Under the pieces are notes generated by a model. The model worked only from the letters and a program-made list of their open reading frames with translations, was not told the DNA's origin and did not search any database. Below are positions 28,248 to 36,129 of a DNA stretch of 64,000 bases, in pieces. The stretch's first letter is position 1. Every line of letters starts with the position of its first letter. This DNA comes from Erysipelothrix sp. HDW6C (lineage in GTDB: Bacteria > Bacillota_I > Bacilli_A > Erysipelotrichales > Erysipelotrichaceae): contig NZ_CP049861.1 in the NCBI RefSeq assembly GCF_011299615.1, positions 2,293,643 through 2,357,642 of the forward strand, given 5' to 3'. The translations under genes were made by a program, and so were the position numbers.

Positions 28248-29054
28248 TACTCGAATATCTCTCCCTTGAAATTTCAATAAACCATAGAGAAAAAGACCAA
28301 CCCCAGCACACACCCATGCAACAATCGCCACAACGTTTGGGCTGCCTGCAAGTATCTGGCTTGGCATAAACGCGTGAAGAATGGATAACCCCTTTAACAC
28401 ACTGAGAGATTCGACCATCTGCGCCATAATCCCAAAGAAGTAAGGGAGAAATACCACACTCATTGCGATACCTGTTACCGATACATTGGAGGGAACAAGC
28501 ATTGAAATCCCCATGCCAATTAAAAGAAATATATAACCCATCACATAGAAAGATGCGAGAACGGCAACGTTATCACTGACTGCTTGCATTAACGAAAGTG
28601 AATCCGGTTTATACAGTACAAACGAAACAATACTTGAGAACACGAGCACACTCGCAATTCCTGTTACAAGGATGAGATTCCCGCGAAGTTTTCCTAGCAT
28701 CATTTCCAATCGTGTTTGCGGTTGTGCAAATAGAAATTCAATCGTACCATCGTGTTCTTCTTTGATGTAGCTGTTTAACCCCAATGTCATTGCATAGATC
28801 GCTAAACCAAAATTCATGTACTGCATAATATACCCATGATAAACATTAAGATTGGTAAAGTCCGGAAATGACTCGAACCCAATCACACTTAGAATGGATT
28901 CCGGTAGTGCATCCAATTTTCCATTCACCAACTCTTTCATCGCATCATTTGCCATGGAGGGGTAGAACGCCATAAAAGCAAGGACCAAAACAAACAGCGT
29001 CAACGACCATAGCGTGAAACTTTTTCGATTGAGTTTAATCTGTAATGATTGCAT
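28245..29054 (-). CDS. ABC-2 type transporter permease
   Basis: The 269-residue protein has six hydrophobic segments, with the exporter-type sequence IKEEHDGTIEFLFAQPQTR in the first cytoplasmic loop, which is typical of ABC-2 permeases of the NatB/LinG-like kind. The ATG at 29054 has AAGGAGG upstream and overlaps the end of the ATPase gene by 20 bases; the longer version would overlap far more. The pair should form an exporter of unknown substrate. Confidence 0.85.
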   Translation of the reverse strand: MQSLQIKLNRKSFTLWSLTLFVLVLAFMAFYPSMANDAMKELVNGKLDALPESILSVIGFESFPDFTNLNVYHGYIMQYMNFGLAIYAMTLGLNSYIKEEHDGTIEFLFAQPQTRLEMMLGKLRGNLILVTGIASVLVFSSIVSFVLYKPDSLSLMQAVSDNVAVLASFYVMGYIFLLIGMGISMLVPSNVSVTGIAMSVVFLPYFFGIMAQMVESLSVLKGLSILHAFMPSQILAGSPNVVAIVAWVCAGVGLFLYGLLKFQGRDIRV

Positions 29055-29919
29055 GATCAGCTTCCTCCTTATAGTATTCAATAAATTGATGTTCAATTGA
29101 TACTTCCTCAATGGTAACATCCGTCAGTGCGGTTTTAGATAGCGCGACCAAGAGCGCATTTAGATCGCCTTCATAAATAAACGATACTTTGTGGTCTTCA
29201 TCGCGTAATATTTTTGTGGCCATTTTCTTAAGTTCCAAAACATCCCCGCTCGCACTGACAAACTTACCAGTTAAATTGTAATCATCAAGATTAATCACCT
29301 TAAGAATCGCACCATCTTTTATAAATGCTACGCGATCGCAATGTTCTTGAATTTCACGCAAATTGTGACTTGAAATAAATACTGTCACACCGGCTTCCGA
29401 TTGCTTCCGTAAATGCGTAAAAAGAATATTCTGAATTAAAGGATCCAAGCCATTGGTTGGCTCGTCCATAATCAATATTTTAGGATTTAAGACCAATGCA
29501 CTCACAATCGCAACTTTCTTTTTATTCCCTAAAGACAAATCACGCATTTTCTTTGTTTCATCAATTTGAAATTCACGACAAAGACTGTGTGCATATGCGT
29601 CATCGGTACACCCATGAAACTTCATTGACAGTGCAATAACTTCATATCCTGTCAGTTCGGGATAAAAATTAACTTCACTGGGAACATACCCAACAAGTGA
29701 CTTAATCGTTTTGTTCTCTACAACAGAATCTAAGCCATCAATCGTAACGGTTCCTGCATCTGCAAATATATAGTTCAACATTGCTTTTATCGTTGTTGAC
29801 TTCCCCGCACCATTCGGTCCAATAAAACCATAAATCTCCCCATCACTTATTTCCAAGCAAACGTCCTTGATGGCTGCTTTTTTTCCATAGAATTTTGATA
29901 AATTTTCGATACGAATCAT
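29035..29919 (-). CDS. ABC transporter ATP-binding protein
   Basis: Walker A GPNGAGKST (about 37), signature LSLGNKKKVAI (about 131), Walker B ILIMDEPTNGLDP (about 153) and switch His in SSHNLRE (about 188) are present in 294 residues. The C-terminal 80 residues follow the NatA-like exporter pattern. I take the ATG at 29919 with GAGG eight bases upstream. The gene overlaps its partner permease gene. No regulator gene is next to this pair. Confidence 0.9.
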   Translation of the reverse strand: MIRIENLSKFYGKKAAIKDVCLEISDGEIYGFIGPNGAGKSTTIKAMLNYIFADAGTVTIDGLDSVVENKTIKSLVGYVPSEVNFYPELTGYEVIALSMKFHGCTDDAYAHSLCREFQIDETKKMRDLSLGNKKKVAIVSALVLNPKILIMDEPTNGLDPLIQNILFTHLRKQSEAGVTVFISSHNLREIQEHCDRVAFIKDGAILKVINLDDYNLTGKFVSASGDVLELKKMATKILRDEDHKVSFIYEGDLNALLVALSKTALTDVTIEEVSIEHQFIEYYKEEADHAIITD

Positions 29920-29970
29920 GTCATTCACCTCATACCCATATTCTATGCCTTTCCCTGTAGATTACAAGCA

Positions 29971-29996
29971 TAAAAAAAACGGCATTTCTATGCCGT
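29971..29996 (-). terminator. terminator of the MFS gene
   Basis: The arms ACGGCAT and ATGCCGT close a 4-base loop and are followed on the - strand by eight T residues. It starts at the stop codon of the MFS gene. Confidence 0.9.
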
Positions 29997-31184
29997 CTAA
30001 TCGTGTTTTGAAAATACAAGGATCGTAAATGAAAGAACAAATAACGTTCCCGAAACAATAAAACTTGAAACGGGATTTATTGTATACACAGCGCTTGTCA
30101 GTAAGGCGCCAAATATTTTGCCAAACATCATCAATGAATTATACAATCCTGCCAATTTATTACCTTCTTCAGGCGAGGATTTGAGCGATAACACTGAGTT
30201 CTGTAATGCGGGGATCATAACTGTGTACGCCGCAAACCAAATAAGCGAAACACTCACAAACCCACTGACACTTGGAATAAACCCAACGATGATTGCGAGA
30301 ATCCCCATGGCAATGAAAAGTGTTTTTAAGAAACTCTTGTTAAAGATTTGCTTACCCCGAGAACGCCGGATTAAAATGATGTTGAGAATCACTGCAAAGA
30401 GACCGGTTATAAATTTGATAATTCCATTTTGGCTGGGTGCAAAGTTAAAGATGTCTTTAATATAGTAGTTGAAACTTTGATCGAAAAGCGTTGATCCAAT
30501 TGATGTTGTGAATGTCACAATCAACAATGTTGCCATGAATCCTCGAATTAAATAGCGTGAATCGCCAATAATCTTGAAGGGATTGGACGCCTTGATCATT
30601 CCCCACTCAATATGTTCGTCAATAACTTCCGTCGGAGCCAACAACACATAAACCGCCACGCCAAGCACAATATGCAACACAGCTTGAATCATAAACGTCA
30701 TACGGACATCGATATCCCCTAAAAATCCTCCAAAGAAGAATCCTAAAGCTGATCCGACACTTACGATAACCGATGACATCGTAATATACTTTGACTGTTC
30801 CGACTCATCTGCCTCATTAACAATGAAGCTCATGAACCCCACTTGAAAACCACCCGCAAAAATTCCACTCAATAAGCGGGCAATGTATATGGTTCCTTCC
30901 GTATGAGCAAGACCAAAAATAATCTGTGCAAGCGCGTAGCCGATTGATGAAATGGCCAAAATTTTGGATTTCTTCATTCCATTCGCAACATTTGACCAAA
31001 TAAGCGCAAAGATAAAATTGGTTGTACACATCGCTGCAAACGAAACGCCAAATACGTGAGGCGCAAGATTGAGCCCCTTCATCAGCGATGGTGTTACTGG
31101 ATGGGCAAGATTCATCCCAATTGTAAGCAATAAGTTCAATACAATAAATACTGGCATTTTGTGTTTGTTTATATAATTCCGCAT
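29997..31184 (-). CDS. MFS transporter
   Basis: This 395-residue protein has about twelve hydrophobic helices. The loop 2-3 region reads WSNVANGMKKSKILAISS, in the place of the MFS motif A, and helix 4-5 has ARLLSGIFAGGFQVG. It resembles drug efflux members (TetA/Bmr-like), but no residue tells the substrate. It is monocistronic between two hairpins. Confidence 0.85.
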   Translation of the reverse strand: MRNYINKHKMPVFIVLNLLLTIGMNLAHPVTPSLMKGLNLAPHVFGVSFAAMCTTNFIFALIWSNVANGMKKSKILAISSIGYALAQIIFGLAHTEGTIYIARLLSGIFAGGFQVGFMSFIVNEADESEQSKYITMSSVIVSVGSALGFFFGGFLGDIDVRMTFMIQAVLHIVLGVAVYVLLAPTEVIDEHIEWGMIKASNPFKIIGDSRYLIRGFMATLLIVTFTTSIGSTLFDQSFNYYIKDIFNFAPSQNGIIKFITGLFAVILNIILIRRSRGKQIFNKSFLKTLFIAMGILAIIVGFIPSVSGFVSVSLIWFAAYTVMIPALQNSVLSLKSSPEEGNKLAGLYNSLMMFGKIFGALLTSAVYTINPVSSFIVSGTLFVLSFTILVFSKHD

Positions 31185-31197
31185 TGTTCACCTCATA

Positions 31198-31223
31198 GTA
31201 AAAGTAGGCGATTAACCTACTTT
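31198..31223 (-). terminator. weak terminator after the nucleotidyltransferase gene
   Basis: The arms AAAGTAGG and CCTACTTT close a 7-base loop; on the - strand a short TTTTACT follows. It lies 29 bases after the stop codon. Confidence 0.6.
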
Positions 31224-31251
31224 ACAGTTTATTATGGATTCGACTGTTTGT

Positions 31252-32157
31252 CTATTTCTTATCCCAAAGTTTCGATGGATAGGTTCCATCTGTTTGGAAT
31301 GTTTCAAATTGTTTTAAGACCATTGGTTTATCTTCTTGGTATGTTACACCAAACCAACGATCAGGGGTATCAAGGACTCTAACTTTTAGTTTTCCATCAT
31401 GGATAAGGCTACCCACATCATTAGGAAGTAGGGCTTCTGCTTTCATTGGATTGTCTGCGACATCTTCTTTAAGGAAACGTTCAAACTTTGATTCCATTAA
31501 TGTAAAGATAGCTGGTGTGAATCCCCAGAAGTTCATGGATACTTGTGTTCCATCCGGAATTAGCGACCCTTCAGGACCACCGATAACACCAACATCTGTA
31601 CGTTTGATGCCATCCATCTCGACAATGTCTGTTAAGTATCCATCTTTAATTTGGCAGACGCCACGTGTTACCGTGCCATTATCAGTGATAGTGTTATCAA
31701 CAATATATCCCATCATTGATGCTTCTGTGTCACTAACATCTTCCGTTAAGAAGCGTGCCATTTCCACAAATGCTTGTTTCCCATAATAATCATCAGCATT
31801 GATAATAACAAATGGTCCACTGACTTGATTACGTGCCGCAAGCAATGCATGTGTAGTTCCCCATGGCTTTTCACGACCTTCGACACCCGCAAACCATGCT
31901 GGCACATCATTGATATTTTGAAATGCATATTCTACATTAATGTAAGGACGAATTTTCCCTACTAATTCTGCCTCAAAAATTGCTTCATGCTCTTCACGAA
32001 TGATGAGTACTAATTTATTAAAACCTGCCTCAATTGCATCAAAGATTGAGAAATCAATAATCGCCTCACCGTTTGCGCCAAATTTATCAATTTGCTTCAA
32101 ACCGCCGTAACGACTTCCCATTCCGGCTGCTAAAATAACTAAAGTTAGATCTTTCAT
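31252..32157 (-). CDS. sugar-phosphate nucleotidyltransferase-like protein
   Basis: The N-terminus has the nucleotidyltransferase signature LVILAAGMGSRYGGLKQIDKF and a central metal-binding IINADDYYG near residue 112, so it belongs to the NTP_transferase (GT-A fold) superfamily that makes NDP-sugars or CDP-alcohols from a sugar or alcohol phosphate and an NTP. It is 301 residues long. It lacks a left-handed beta-helix acyltransferase domain. An AGGAGG site precedes the ATG. No sugar pathway genes lie next to it in this window, so the substrate is open. It is the last host gene before the tRNA and the prophage. Confidence 0.82.
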   Translation of the reverse strand: MKDLTLVILAAGMGSRYGGLKQIDKFGANGEAIIDFSIFDAIEAGFNKLVLIIREEHEAIFEAELVGKIRPYINVEYAFQNINDVPAWFAGVEGREKPWGTTHALLAARNQVSGPFVIINADDYYGKQAFVEMARFLTEDVSDTEASMMGYIVDNTITDNGTVTRGVCQIKDGYLTDIVEMDGIKRTDVGVIGGPEGSLIPDGTQVSMNFWGFTPAIFTLMESKFERFLKEDVADNPMKAEALLPNDVGSLIHDGKLKVRVLDTPDRWFGVTYQEDKPMVLKQFETFQTDGTYPSKLWDKK

Positions 32158-32257
32158 AGTATCCTCCTAAATCTAGAACTATTGTATCATAAACGTTCTT
32201 CATATTTGTTCGATTTATAGAAATACCCATGATTTGATATTCTCGTATAAAATCATA

Positions 32258-32286
32258 TTGCATTTCATCACATGATTGAGTATCAT
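32258..32286 (+). promoter_or_regulatory. promoter of the tRNA-Thr gene
   Basis: TTGCAT at 32258-32263, a 17-base spacer and TATCAT at 32281-32286 place the start of transcription a few bases before the tRNA 5' end. Confidence 0.55.
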
Positions 32287-32296
32287 GTATATACAT

Positions 32297-32370
32297 GCCG
32301 CCATAGTTCAATGGTAAAATAGAGCAATGGTAATGCTCAGTTCCGAGTTCGATTCTCGGTGGCGGCACCA
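32297..32370 (+). tRNA. tRNA-Thr (anticodon GGU)
   Basis: A complete cloverleaf folds: acceptor GCCGCCA/TGGCGGC, anticodon stem GAGCA/TGCTC around the loop ATGGTAA with anticodon GGT, T-stem CCGAG/CTCGG with loop TTCGATT, discriminator A and an encoded CCA. G1-C72 and C2-G71 are threonyl identity pairs. The D-stem is weak (GTTC with AAAT). The gene is intact although the prophage starts at its 3' side, so the phage brought or kept the 3' sequence. Confidence 0.88.
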
Positions 32371-32431
32371 GAAGACATTAAACCCACTAGATAGTGGGTT
32401 TTTATTTTATTATCCCCTACAAATCCCCTAC
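32345..32431. other. probable prophage attachment region (attL or attR) with integrase arm-like repeats
   Basis: The 3' half of the tRNA-Thr gene marks the switch from host genes to phage genes, as in many tRNA-targeting phages. Just beyond it are two copies of ATCCCCTAC at 32412-32420 and 32423-32431, spaced 11 bases, one helical turn, which look like arm sites for a tyrosine integrase. The other att copy and the integrase gene lie outside the window, so the crossover bases cannot be fixed. Confidence 0.55.
32380..32408 (+). terminator. terminator of the tRNA-Thr gene
   Basis: The arms ACCCACT (32382-32388) and AGTGGGT (32393-32399) close a 4-base loop and a T-rich run follows. Confidence 0.85.
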
Positions 32432-32471
32432 ATTCGGATATTTTTATTGCAAATTAACCATTGATTCCCTA

Positions 32472-32501
32472 ATTTTTGTGTTAGTTTAATTATGGTATAA
32501 T
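32472..32501 (+). promoter_or_regulatory. promoter of the PH-SHOCT gene
   Basis: TATAAT at 32496-32501 is preceded by TGG (extended -10); the -35 is weak. It lies 23 bases before the start codon and should be active in the lysogen. Confidence 0.6.
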
Positions 32502-32524
32502 ATACTAGATAGAGGAGATACTCA

Positions 32525-33034
32525 ATGGAAAACATATCATCAAAGACGGATAATTTTGCTTTTTCGATTTATATGGGCTTTAAGAATAAGATTTTGAAGA
32601 AACTTCCCACCTCAGAACAACCTTTGTATTATTTTTATGGTGGCGTAATAAACAGTAAATCAAAGAAGGTTCCTACCATGTTTGTTATCACAAATGATAA
32701 TTTGTACTATATGAGCCCGCAACCTTTTGCGACGCTCGGATCAGTTTCTTTGAGTTCGATTAGCAATATGAGAATTGATACCAAATCCGATGGCTCTCAC
32801 CTAATCGTTGAACTCGCTGGATCTGTAGTTGATTTCGTTTTCACAGGGATCGGAACACCTAACAAAGTTATTGAAAAGATTAGTGAAGTGAAATCTACCC
32901 CAACCAACCATAACGGATCCGGTGCAGTTGTTTCAAACCTAGCTCAAATTAAAGAACTGAAAGAGTTGCTTGATATTGGGGCAATCACTCAGGAAGAATT
33001 CGACCTTAAGAAATCTCAGTTACTCGATATATAA
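32525..33034 (+). CDS. PH-like and SHOCT domain protein, prophage moron
   Basis: The protein (169 residues) has a bacterial PH-like beta-rich part (about 45-120: PTMFVITNDNLYYMS and the following strands) and ends with a SHOCT domain (LKELLDIGAITQEEFDLKKSQLL). This pair is common in Gram-positive prophages and chromosomes; the role is unknown. It is on the + strand, against the direction of the phage operons, with its own promoter and terminator, and lies at the attachment end. That is the layout of a lysogenic-conversion gene. The AGAGGAG site precedes the ATG by seven bases. Confidence 0.82.
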   Translation: MENISSKTDNFAFSIYMGFKNKILKKLPTSEQPLYYFYGGVINSKSKKVPTMFVITNDNLYYMSPQPFATLGSVSLSSISNMRIDTKSDGSHLIVELAGSVVDFVFTGIGTPNKVIEKISEVKSTPTNHNGSGAVVSNLAQIKELKELLDIGAITQEEFDLKKSQLLDI

Positions 33035-33036
33035 AA

Positions 33037-33064
33037 ACAAAGAACGGCGCAAACCGTTCTTTTC
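33037..33064. terminator. terminator between the PH-SHOCT gene and the convergent YolD-like gene
   Basis: The arms AGAACGG (33041-33047) and CCGTTCT (33054-33060) close a 6-base loop, with T residues after it and an A-rich stretch before it, so it can serve both genes. Confidence 0.85.
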
Positions 33065-33429
33065 TATTCCACTATCCTAACATGTCTAATATCAGCCCAG
33101 TCAATTGCTTCATCACCAAGATATAAACATTCTTCATCCGCGAAGCCTTCAAACTTACCTACACGGTCTTTATACAAGCGATCCACGTTATCCCTGAACT
33201 TCAACTGTATCGATATAGTCTTAGACTTCAGGAACGCTTCTTGCAGTACTGTGTCGATTTGTGTGCGTGACATTTGCGGTAATTCAATTGCCACTCTTTG
33301 ACTATCTTCTTTACCAGCATTTATCGTTTTAACTAATTCATCCATTGCAAATGCAGTACCCCATTTTAAACCGAAGGGTCTGTCGTGATAATCATTGTAT
33401 GGTTTAAATTCTTTTTTTGTACGTTTCAT
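33064..33429 (-). CDS. YolD-like protein
   Basis: The 121-residue protein fits the YolD-like family seen in Firmicutes prophages and next to UV-damage repair polymerases: RPFGLKWGTAFAMDELV near the start and the ending WADIRHVRIVE, where 'I.W.DI..I' is typical. No polymerase gene is next to it here. A GAGGTGATC site precedes the ATG, nearly the same context as the next gene upstream, so the two may be co-translated. Its role is unknown. Confidence 0.65.
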   Translation of the reverse strand: MKRTKKEFKPYNDYHDRPFGLKWGTAFAMDELVKTINAGKEDSQRVAIELPQMSRTQIDTVLQEAFLKSKTISIQLKFRDNVDRLYKDRVGKFEGFADEECLYLGDEAIDWADIRHVRIVE

Positions 33430-33455
33430 ACGATCACCTCAATTAAAGTATACAC

Positions 33456-33740
33456 TTAGTATCGGACAGATTGCGACGCATATAAATTATTTCTCATGGA
33501 CCTCGACGAATATAGAACTGTGCCATCATCCATGATTATCTTATGGCCATCATAATGTGCCACTCTTTCGGAATTTACTATGAGCGATCTGTGCACACGT
33601 ATGAAGACATCTGATTCGAAGGATTTCAATGGTAGATAGCACTTAGTTACTCCATTGTTATGGTGAATGTATATTTTTCTTCTGCTTAAGTCTATGTGTG
33701 TAATTGGGTTGTTGTTTATTATGTATTTTCCTATTTGCAT
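33456..33740 (-). CDS. small LytTR-domain transcriptional regulator
   Basis: The whole 94-residue protein is a LytTR DNA-binding domain: ISRRKIY-like first strands, LPLKSFES, FIRVHRSLIVNSERV as the key helix-strand and LYSSRS near the end. There is no receiver domain, so it is a stand-alone regulator, a form seen in prophages and in bacteriocin loci. A strong promoter and a hairpin-rich leader with a terminator lie upstream, so its synthesis may be attenuated. It is followed by the YolD-like gene after 26 bases. Confidence 0.85.
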   Translation of the reverse strand: MQIGKYIINNNPITHIDLSRRKIYIHHNNGVTKCYLPLKSFESDVFIRVHRSLIVNSERVAHYDGHKIIMDDGTVLYSSRSMRNNLYASQSVRY

Positions 33741-33783
33741 ATGATCACCTCGATATGAAGTGTGTACATCCGACAGGATTACC

Positions 33784-33870
33784 TAAAAAAAGAACCGTCC
33801 TTATTCAGGAGCGGTTTATCGGTCGTAAGACCCTGTAAAATAAAACTACTTGGCTGTAAAGCCTTGTTAC
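33784..33870 (-). ncRNA. candidate small RNA or attenuator leader of the LytTR gene
   Basis: A consensus promoter on the - strand would start an RNA near 33870. It has two 12-base hairpins of the same form, at 33852-33863 and 33821-33832, each with a 4-bp stem and a TTAC loop, and then a terminator at 33793-33816 (arms AACCG-CC and GG-CGGTT) followed by TCTTTTTTT. The RNA would be about 87 bases. The LytTR start codon lies 44 bases after the T run, so it may be either a stand-alone RNA or a cis-acting attenuator. No known RNA family is recognised. Confidence 0.55.
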
Positions 33871-33876
33871 ATATAT

Positions 33877-33904
33877 ATAATAACATATTTTATGAACCTG
33901 TCAA
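33877..33904 (-). promoter_or_regulatory. strong promoter of the small RNA or LytTR leader
   Basis: A perfect TTGACA at 33899-33904, a 16-base spacer and TATTAT at 33877-33882 on the - strand. It lies between the PemK-like gene and the LytTR gene. Confidence 0.75.
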
Positions 33905-33909
33905 TTGCA

Positions 33910-34734
33910 CTACTTTAAATAATTATTTAAGATTGCTTCATCCATCAAATCAAGAACGTCGTCTTCTACGCGAACTCTGCAGATGGGGTCGAACTCGTTT
34001 ATCGGATTATAGATTCTCACTTTATCCACTGTTGTGATATTTAGCGGGAGCAACAATGAATCTTTCCCCACGTCAGTGTATTTATCAAGAACATTTCTAA
34101 TTTTTAACACTTCACTATTCGAAACTTTCTCCGCTTTGCTCACCAACTCCCACAACTTCACAATATCGGTGGACTTTCTCATTGACCGATTCGCTAGCCC
34201 CTCTATCACAAGCTCTCGCTTCATTTCTGCGAGAAGCTTCGGTGCGTCACTCGAACGCTTCGACAACTCTATTCTCTTCTTAATGTTGATTGTGGCTCTT
34301 TGAAACTTTAAAGCCTTCTCTATTTTAATATCTAAATCGACTTCAAATTTTTTTAGGATGTTCATAATCACCGAATACCCGATTGGGATGCGGTGTTTCC
34401 CCTTTTTATAATCATCTTTTTTTGAAGTGATTGGCATTACAGTAATGGTTCTCGATTTATCTGAATCTGTTTTATTCATAACAATCGCATAGTGAGGACC
34501 ACAAAATTCACTGCCGGGATTTGAACCGAAATCAACAAAAACTAGAGTGCCTCTTTTATATTGTTTTTCTGTTCGATTGTTGAATATATGAATATCATTC
34601 ATTAAGAAGTTGGATTTCTTGTCAAGCCATTTTGGCAATGCATTAACTTTGGGACTTGCTGAGTTTTGAATAAAAATCTTGAAAATCTTTTGTGCATGAT
34701 CCAATTGATTTAAGCGCACTTCTAAGTCATTCAT
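33910..34734 (-). CDS. PemK/MazF-like toxin-domain protein, long form
   Basis: A PemK/MazF-like domain is seen at about residues 50-125: YKRGTLVFVDFG, GPHYAIVMNK and ITVMPITSK. These proteins are usually sequence-specific endoribonucleases of type II toxin-antitoxin systems and about 110 residues long. Here the chain is 274 residues, with 45 extra residues before and about 145, mostly helical, after the domain. No antitoxin gene adjoins it, so the extensions may hold it inactive. It sits at the end of the lysis genes and has its own AAGGAAGG site. The function in the phage is unknown. Confidence 0.72.
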   Translation of the reverse strand: MNDLEVRLNQLDHAQKIFKIFIQNSASPKVNALPKWLDKKSNFLMNDIHIFNNRTEKQYKRGTLVFVDFGSNPGSEFCGPHYAIVMNKTDSDKSRTITVMPITSKKDDYKKGKHRIPIGYSVIMNILKKFEVDLDIKIEKALKFQRATINIKKRIELSKRSSDAPKLLAEMKRELVIEGLANRSMRKSTDIVKLWELVSKAEKVSNSEVLKIRNVLDKYTDVGKDSLLLPLNITTVDKVRIYNPINEFDPICRVRVEDDVLDLMDEAILNNYLK

Positions 34735-34784
34735 AATTAACCTTCCTTATAATGTATCTCACCAATAAATACTACACTGGATAT

Positions 34785-34816
34785 AAAAAAAAGACCACCC
34801 CAATTTAGAGGGTGGC
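34785..34816 (-). terminator. terminator of the late (structural and lysis) operon
   Basis: The arms CCACCC and GGGTGG close a 9-base loop, with eight T residues following on the - strand. It lies just after the XhlA-type gene and so ends the late transcript. Confidence 0.88.
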
Positions 34817-34823
34817 TCCGTTT

Positions 34824-35102
34824 CTATTTTAACCCAACTTTAACCGCTATGTACCCTAAGACACACAAGAGCGCAAACTCGACAACCTTATCGTACCACT
34901 TACCCTTTACTTCGTAAGGAGCACGTTGTAGTCCGATAATTTGTTTATTTTGCTCGTCGACTCTTTGTTCAAGAGTTCCAATTCTGCGTTCGTTATCTTT
35001 AAATCTACCCTCCACCGATTCATCGATTTTGGTTTCCAGTCTCACGACATTCTCCTTTACATCACGTATTGCTAATAATAGTTTTGTTTCGTTAGTTTCC
35101 AT
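34824..35102 (-). CDS. XhlA-type hemolysin/holin-associated protein
   Basis: It has a charged N-terminal half that should form a coiled coil (VVRLETKIDESVEG and RRIGTLEQRVDEQNKQI) and one membrane helix at the end (VVEFALLCVLGYIAVKV), the layout of XhlA, which works with holin and endolysin in PBSX-like phages. The ATG at 35102 is chosen since GGAG lies five bases upstream and gives 92 residues, close to the family length; another ATG at 35135 overlaps the endolysin end but has no ribosome binding site. Confidence 0.8.
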   Translation of the reverse strand: METNETKLLLAIRDVKENVVRLETKIDESVEGRFKDNERRIGTLEQRVDEQNKQIIGLQRAPYEVKGKWYDKVVEFALLCVLGYIAVKVGLK

Positions 35103-35121
35103 TGTGTCTCCGAGTCTTTCG

Positions 35122-36129
35122 TCATTTGATTTCATATTTCGGCGCATCTGTAACCGAGATTTGTGAATTGGCGACCCATACAATATTTGGATCGAATGAC
35201 GGAACACTAATTTTTACTCTCCCGTTATCTTCTTCCAAAATCTTCGCTGATCGATTCGCTAGGTCAGTTAGTTGATTATATCCGCCAGGATATGTCTCGT
35301 CTGTTCGAGAGACTTTAAACAACCAAGTTTGACCGCTTAAGTTAGCGTAACGCCCTACATTGGTTTTTGGTGGTGTCGGCTTCGCTGGTTCGCCTACGAA
35401 TCGAGCGGCACTGTATTCTTTTGAGTTATCCGCTTCTCTTCGGGCAATGTAACCTTTTGAGGTTTTAACCCAAACAATTCCCTCGTTAATGACATAGTGC
35501 GTGTATGGGAGCTCTTCATTATATGGAAGTCCATCAACTCGCTCTGCGCTAAGTGATGGACCTTTTCTAATGTTGGAACCATTTTTATCGGTTGCTGTTA
35601 CAATTCCATTCTCAGCCTTCAGTTCACCTTGTACATCATCGTAGCTCGTAAATTCTCCATCCGGGAGCATATATCCTTTTACAGTCATATCCCATACTCG
35701 ACAGATTTCAGATACAGTACGACCATACTTGAATAAGAAGTCGTTGCCTCGTTCGCTATATGCGGACTCAGAAACATAAACCTCGCCATTTTCGATTTTC
35801 TCAACAAAAGCAACGTGGCCGTAACCTGCATCAACGAATACTACTAAAGCGCCTACTGTTGGAGTATTTGTGTCAACCGACCAATCTTTAGCGTTTCCTC
35901 TACGACGTTCTAATGGTACACGATAACCTGTCGCTTCTTGTTGGCGACCAACTCCATACCATGTACAGTTCCCTGCGGCATTTTTATTCGTCATTGCACT
36001 CATCGTACCACCACAACTCTTGGGAGCATATTCATCTTGGAGCGCATTAAAACTACCGCCGCCATAAGTGTTGTAAAAAGGCAAACTTTGTAAGTCTGCC
36101 CCATTTTTTCTGATTTTAAAGGTACCCAT
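35122..36129 (-). CDS. CHAP-domain endolysin with SH3-type wall-binding region
   Basis: The CHAP amidase/endopeptidase domain (about 40-165) has the catalytic Cys near 55 (AGNCTWYGVGRQ) and His near 105 (GYGHVAFVEKI). A bacterial SH3 domain follows (about 180-245, NIRKGPSLSAERV and WVKTSKGYIARRE), and a C-terminal part of about 75 residues has no recognised domain. The protein is 335 residues and lacks a signal peptide, so it needs the holin encoded upstream, whose stop shares one base with this start. It cleaves peptidoglycan at the end of the lytic cycle. Confidence 0.9.
   Translation of the reverse strand: MGTFKIRKNGADLQSLPFYNTYGGGSFNALQDEYAPKSCGGTMSAMTNKNAAGNCTWYGVGRQQEATGYRVPLERRRGNAKDWSVDTNTPTVGALVVFVDAGYGHVAFVEKIENGEVYVSESAYSERGNDFLFKYGRTVSEICRVWDMTVKGYMLPDGEFTSYDDVQGELKAENGIVTATDKNGSNIRKGPSLSAERVDGLPYNEELPYTHYVINEGIVWVKTSKGYIARREADNSKEYSAARFVGEPAKPTPPKTNVGRYANLSGQTWLFKVSRTDETYPGGYNQLTDLANRSAKILEEDNGRVKISVPSFDPNIVWVANSQISVTDAPKYEIK

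Noticed and set aside
32087..32368. 93-codon - strand frame across the tRNA-Thr gene
   Set aside because: It is the antisense frame of the tRNA (the PPPRIELGTEH-type text is a known artefact) and overlaps the nucleotidyltransferase start. It has no ribosome binding site.
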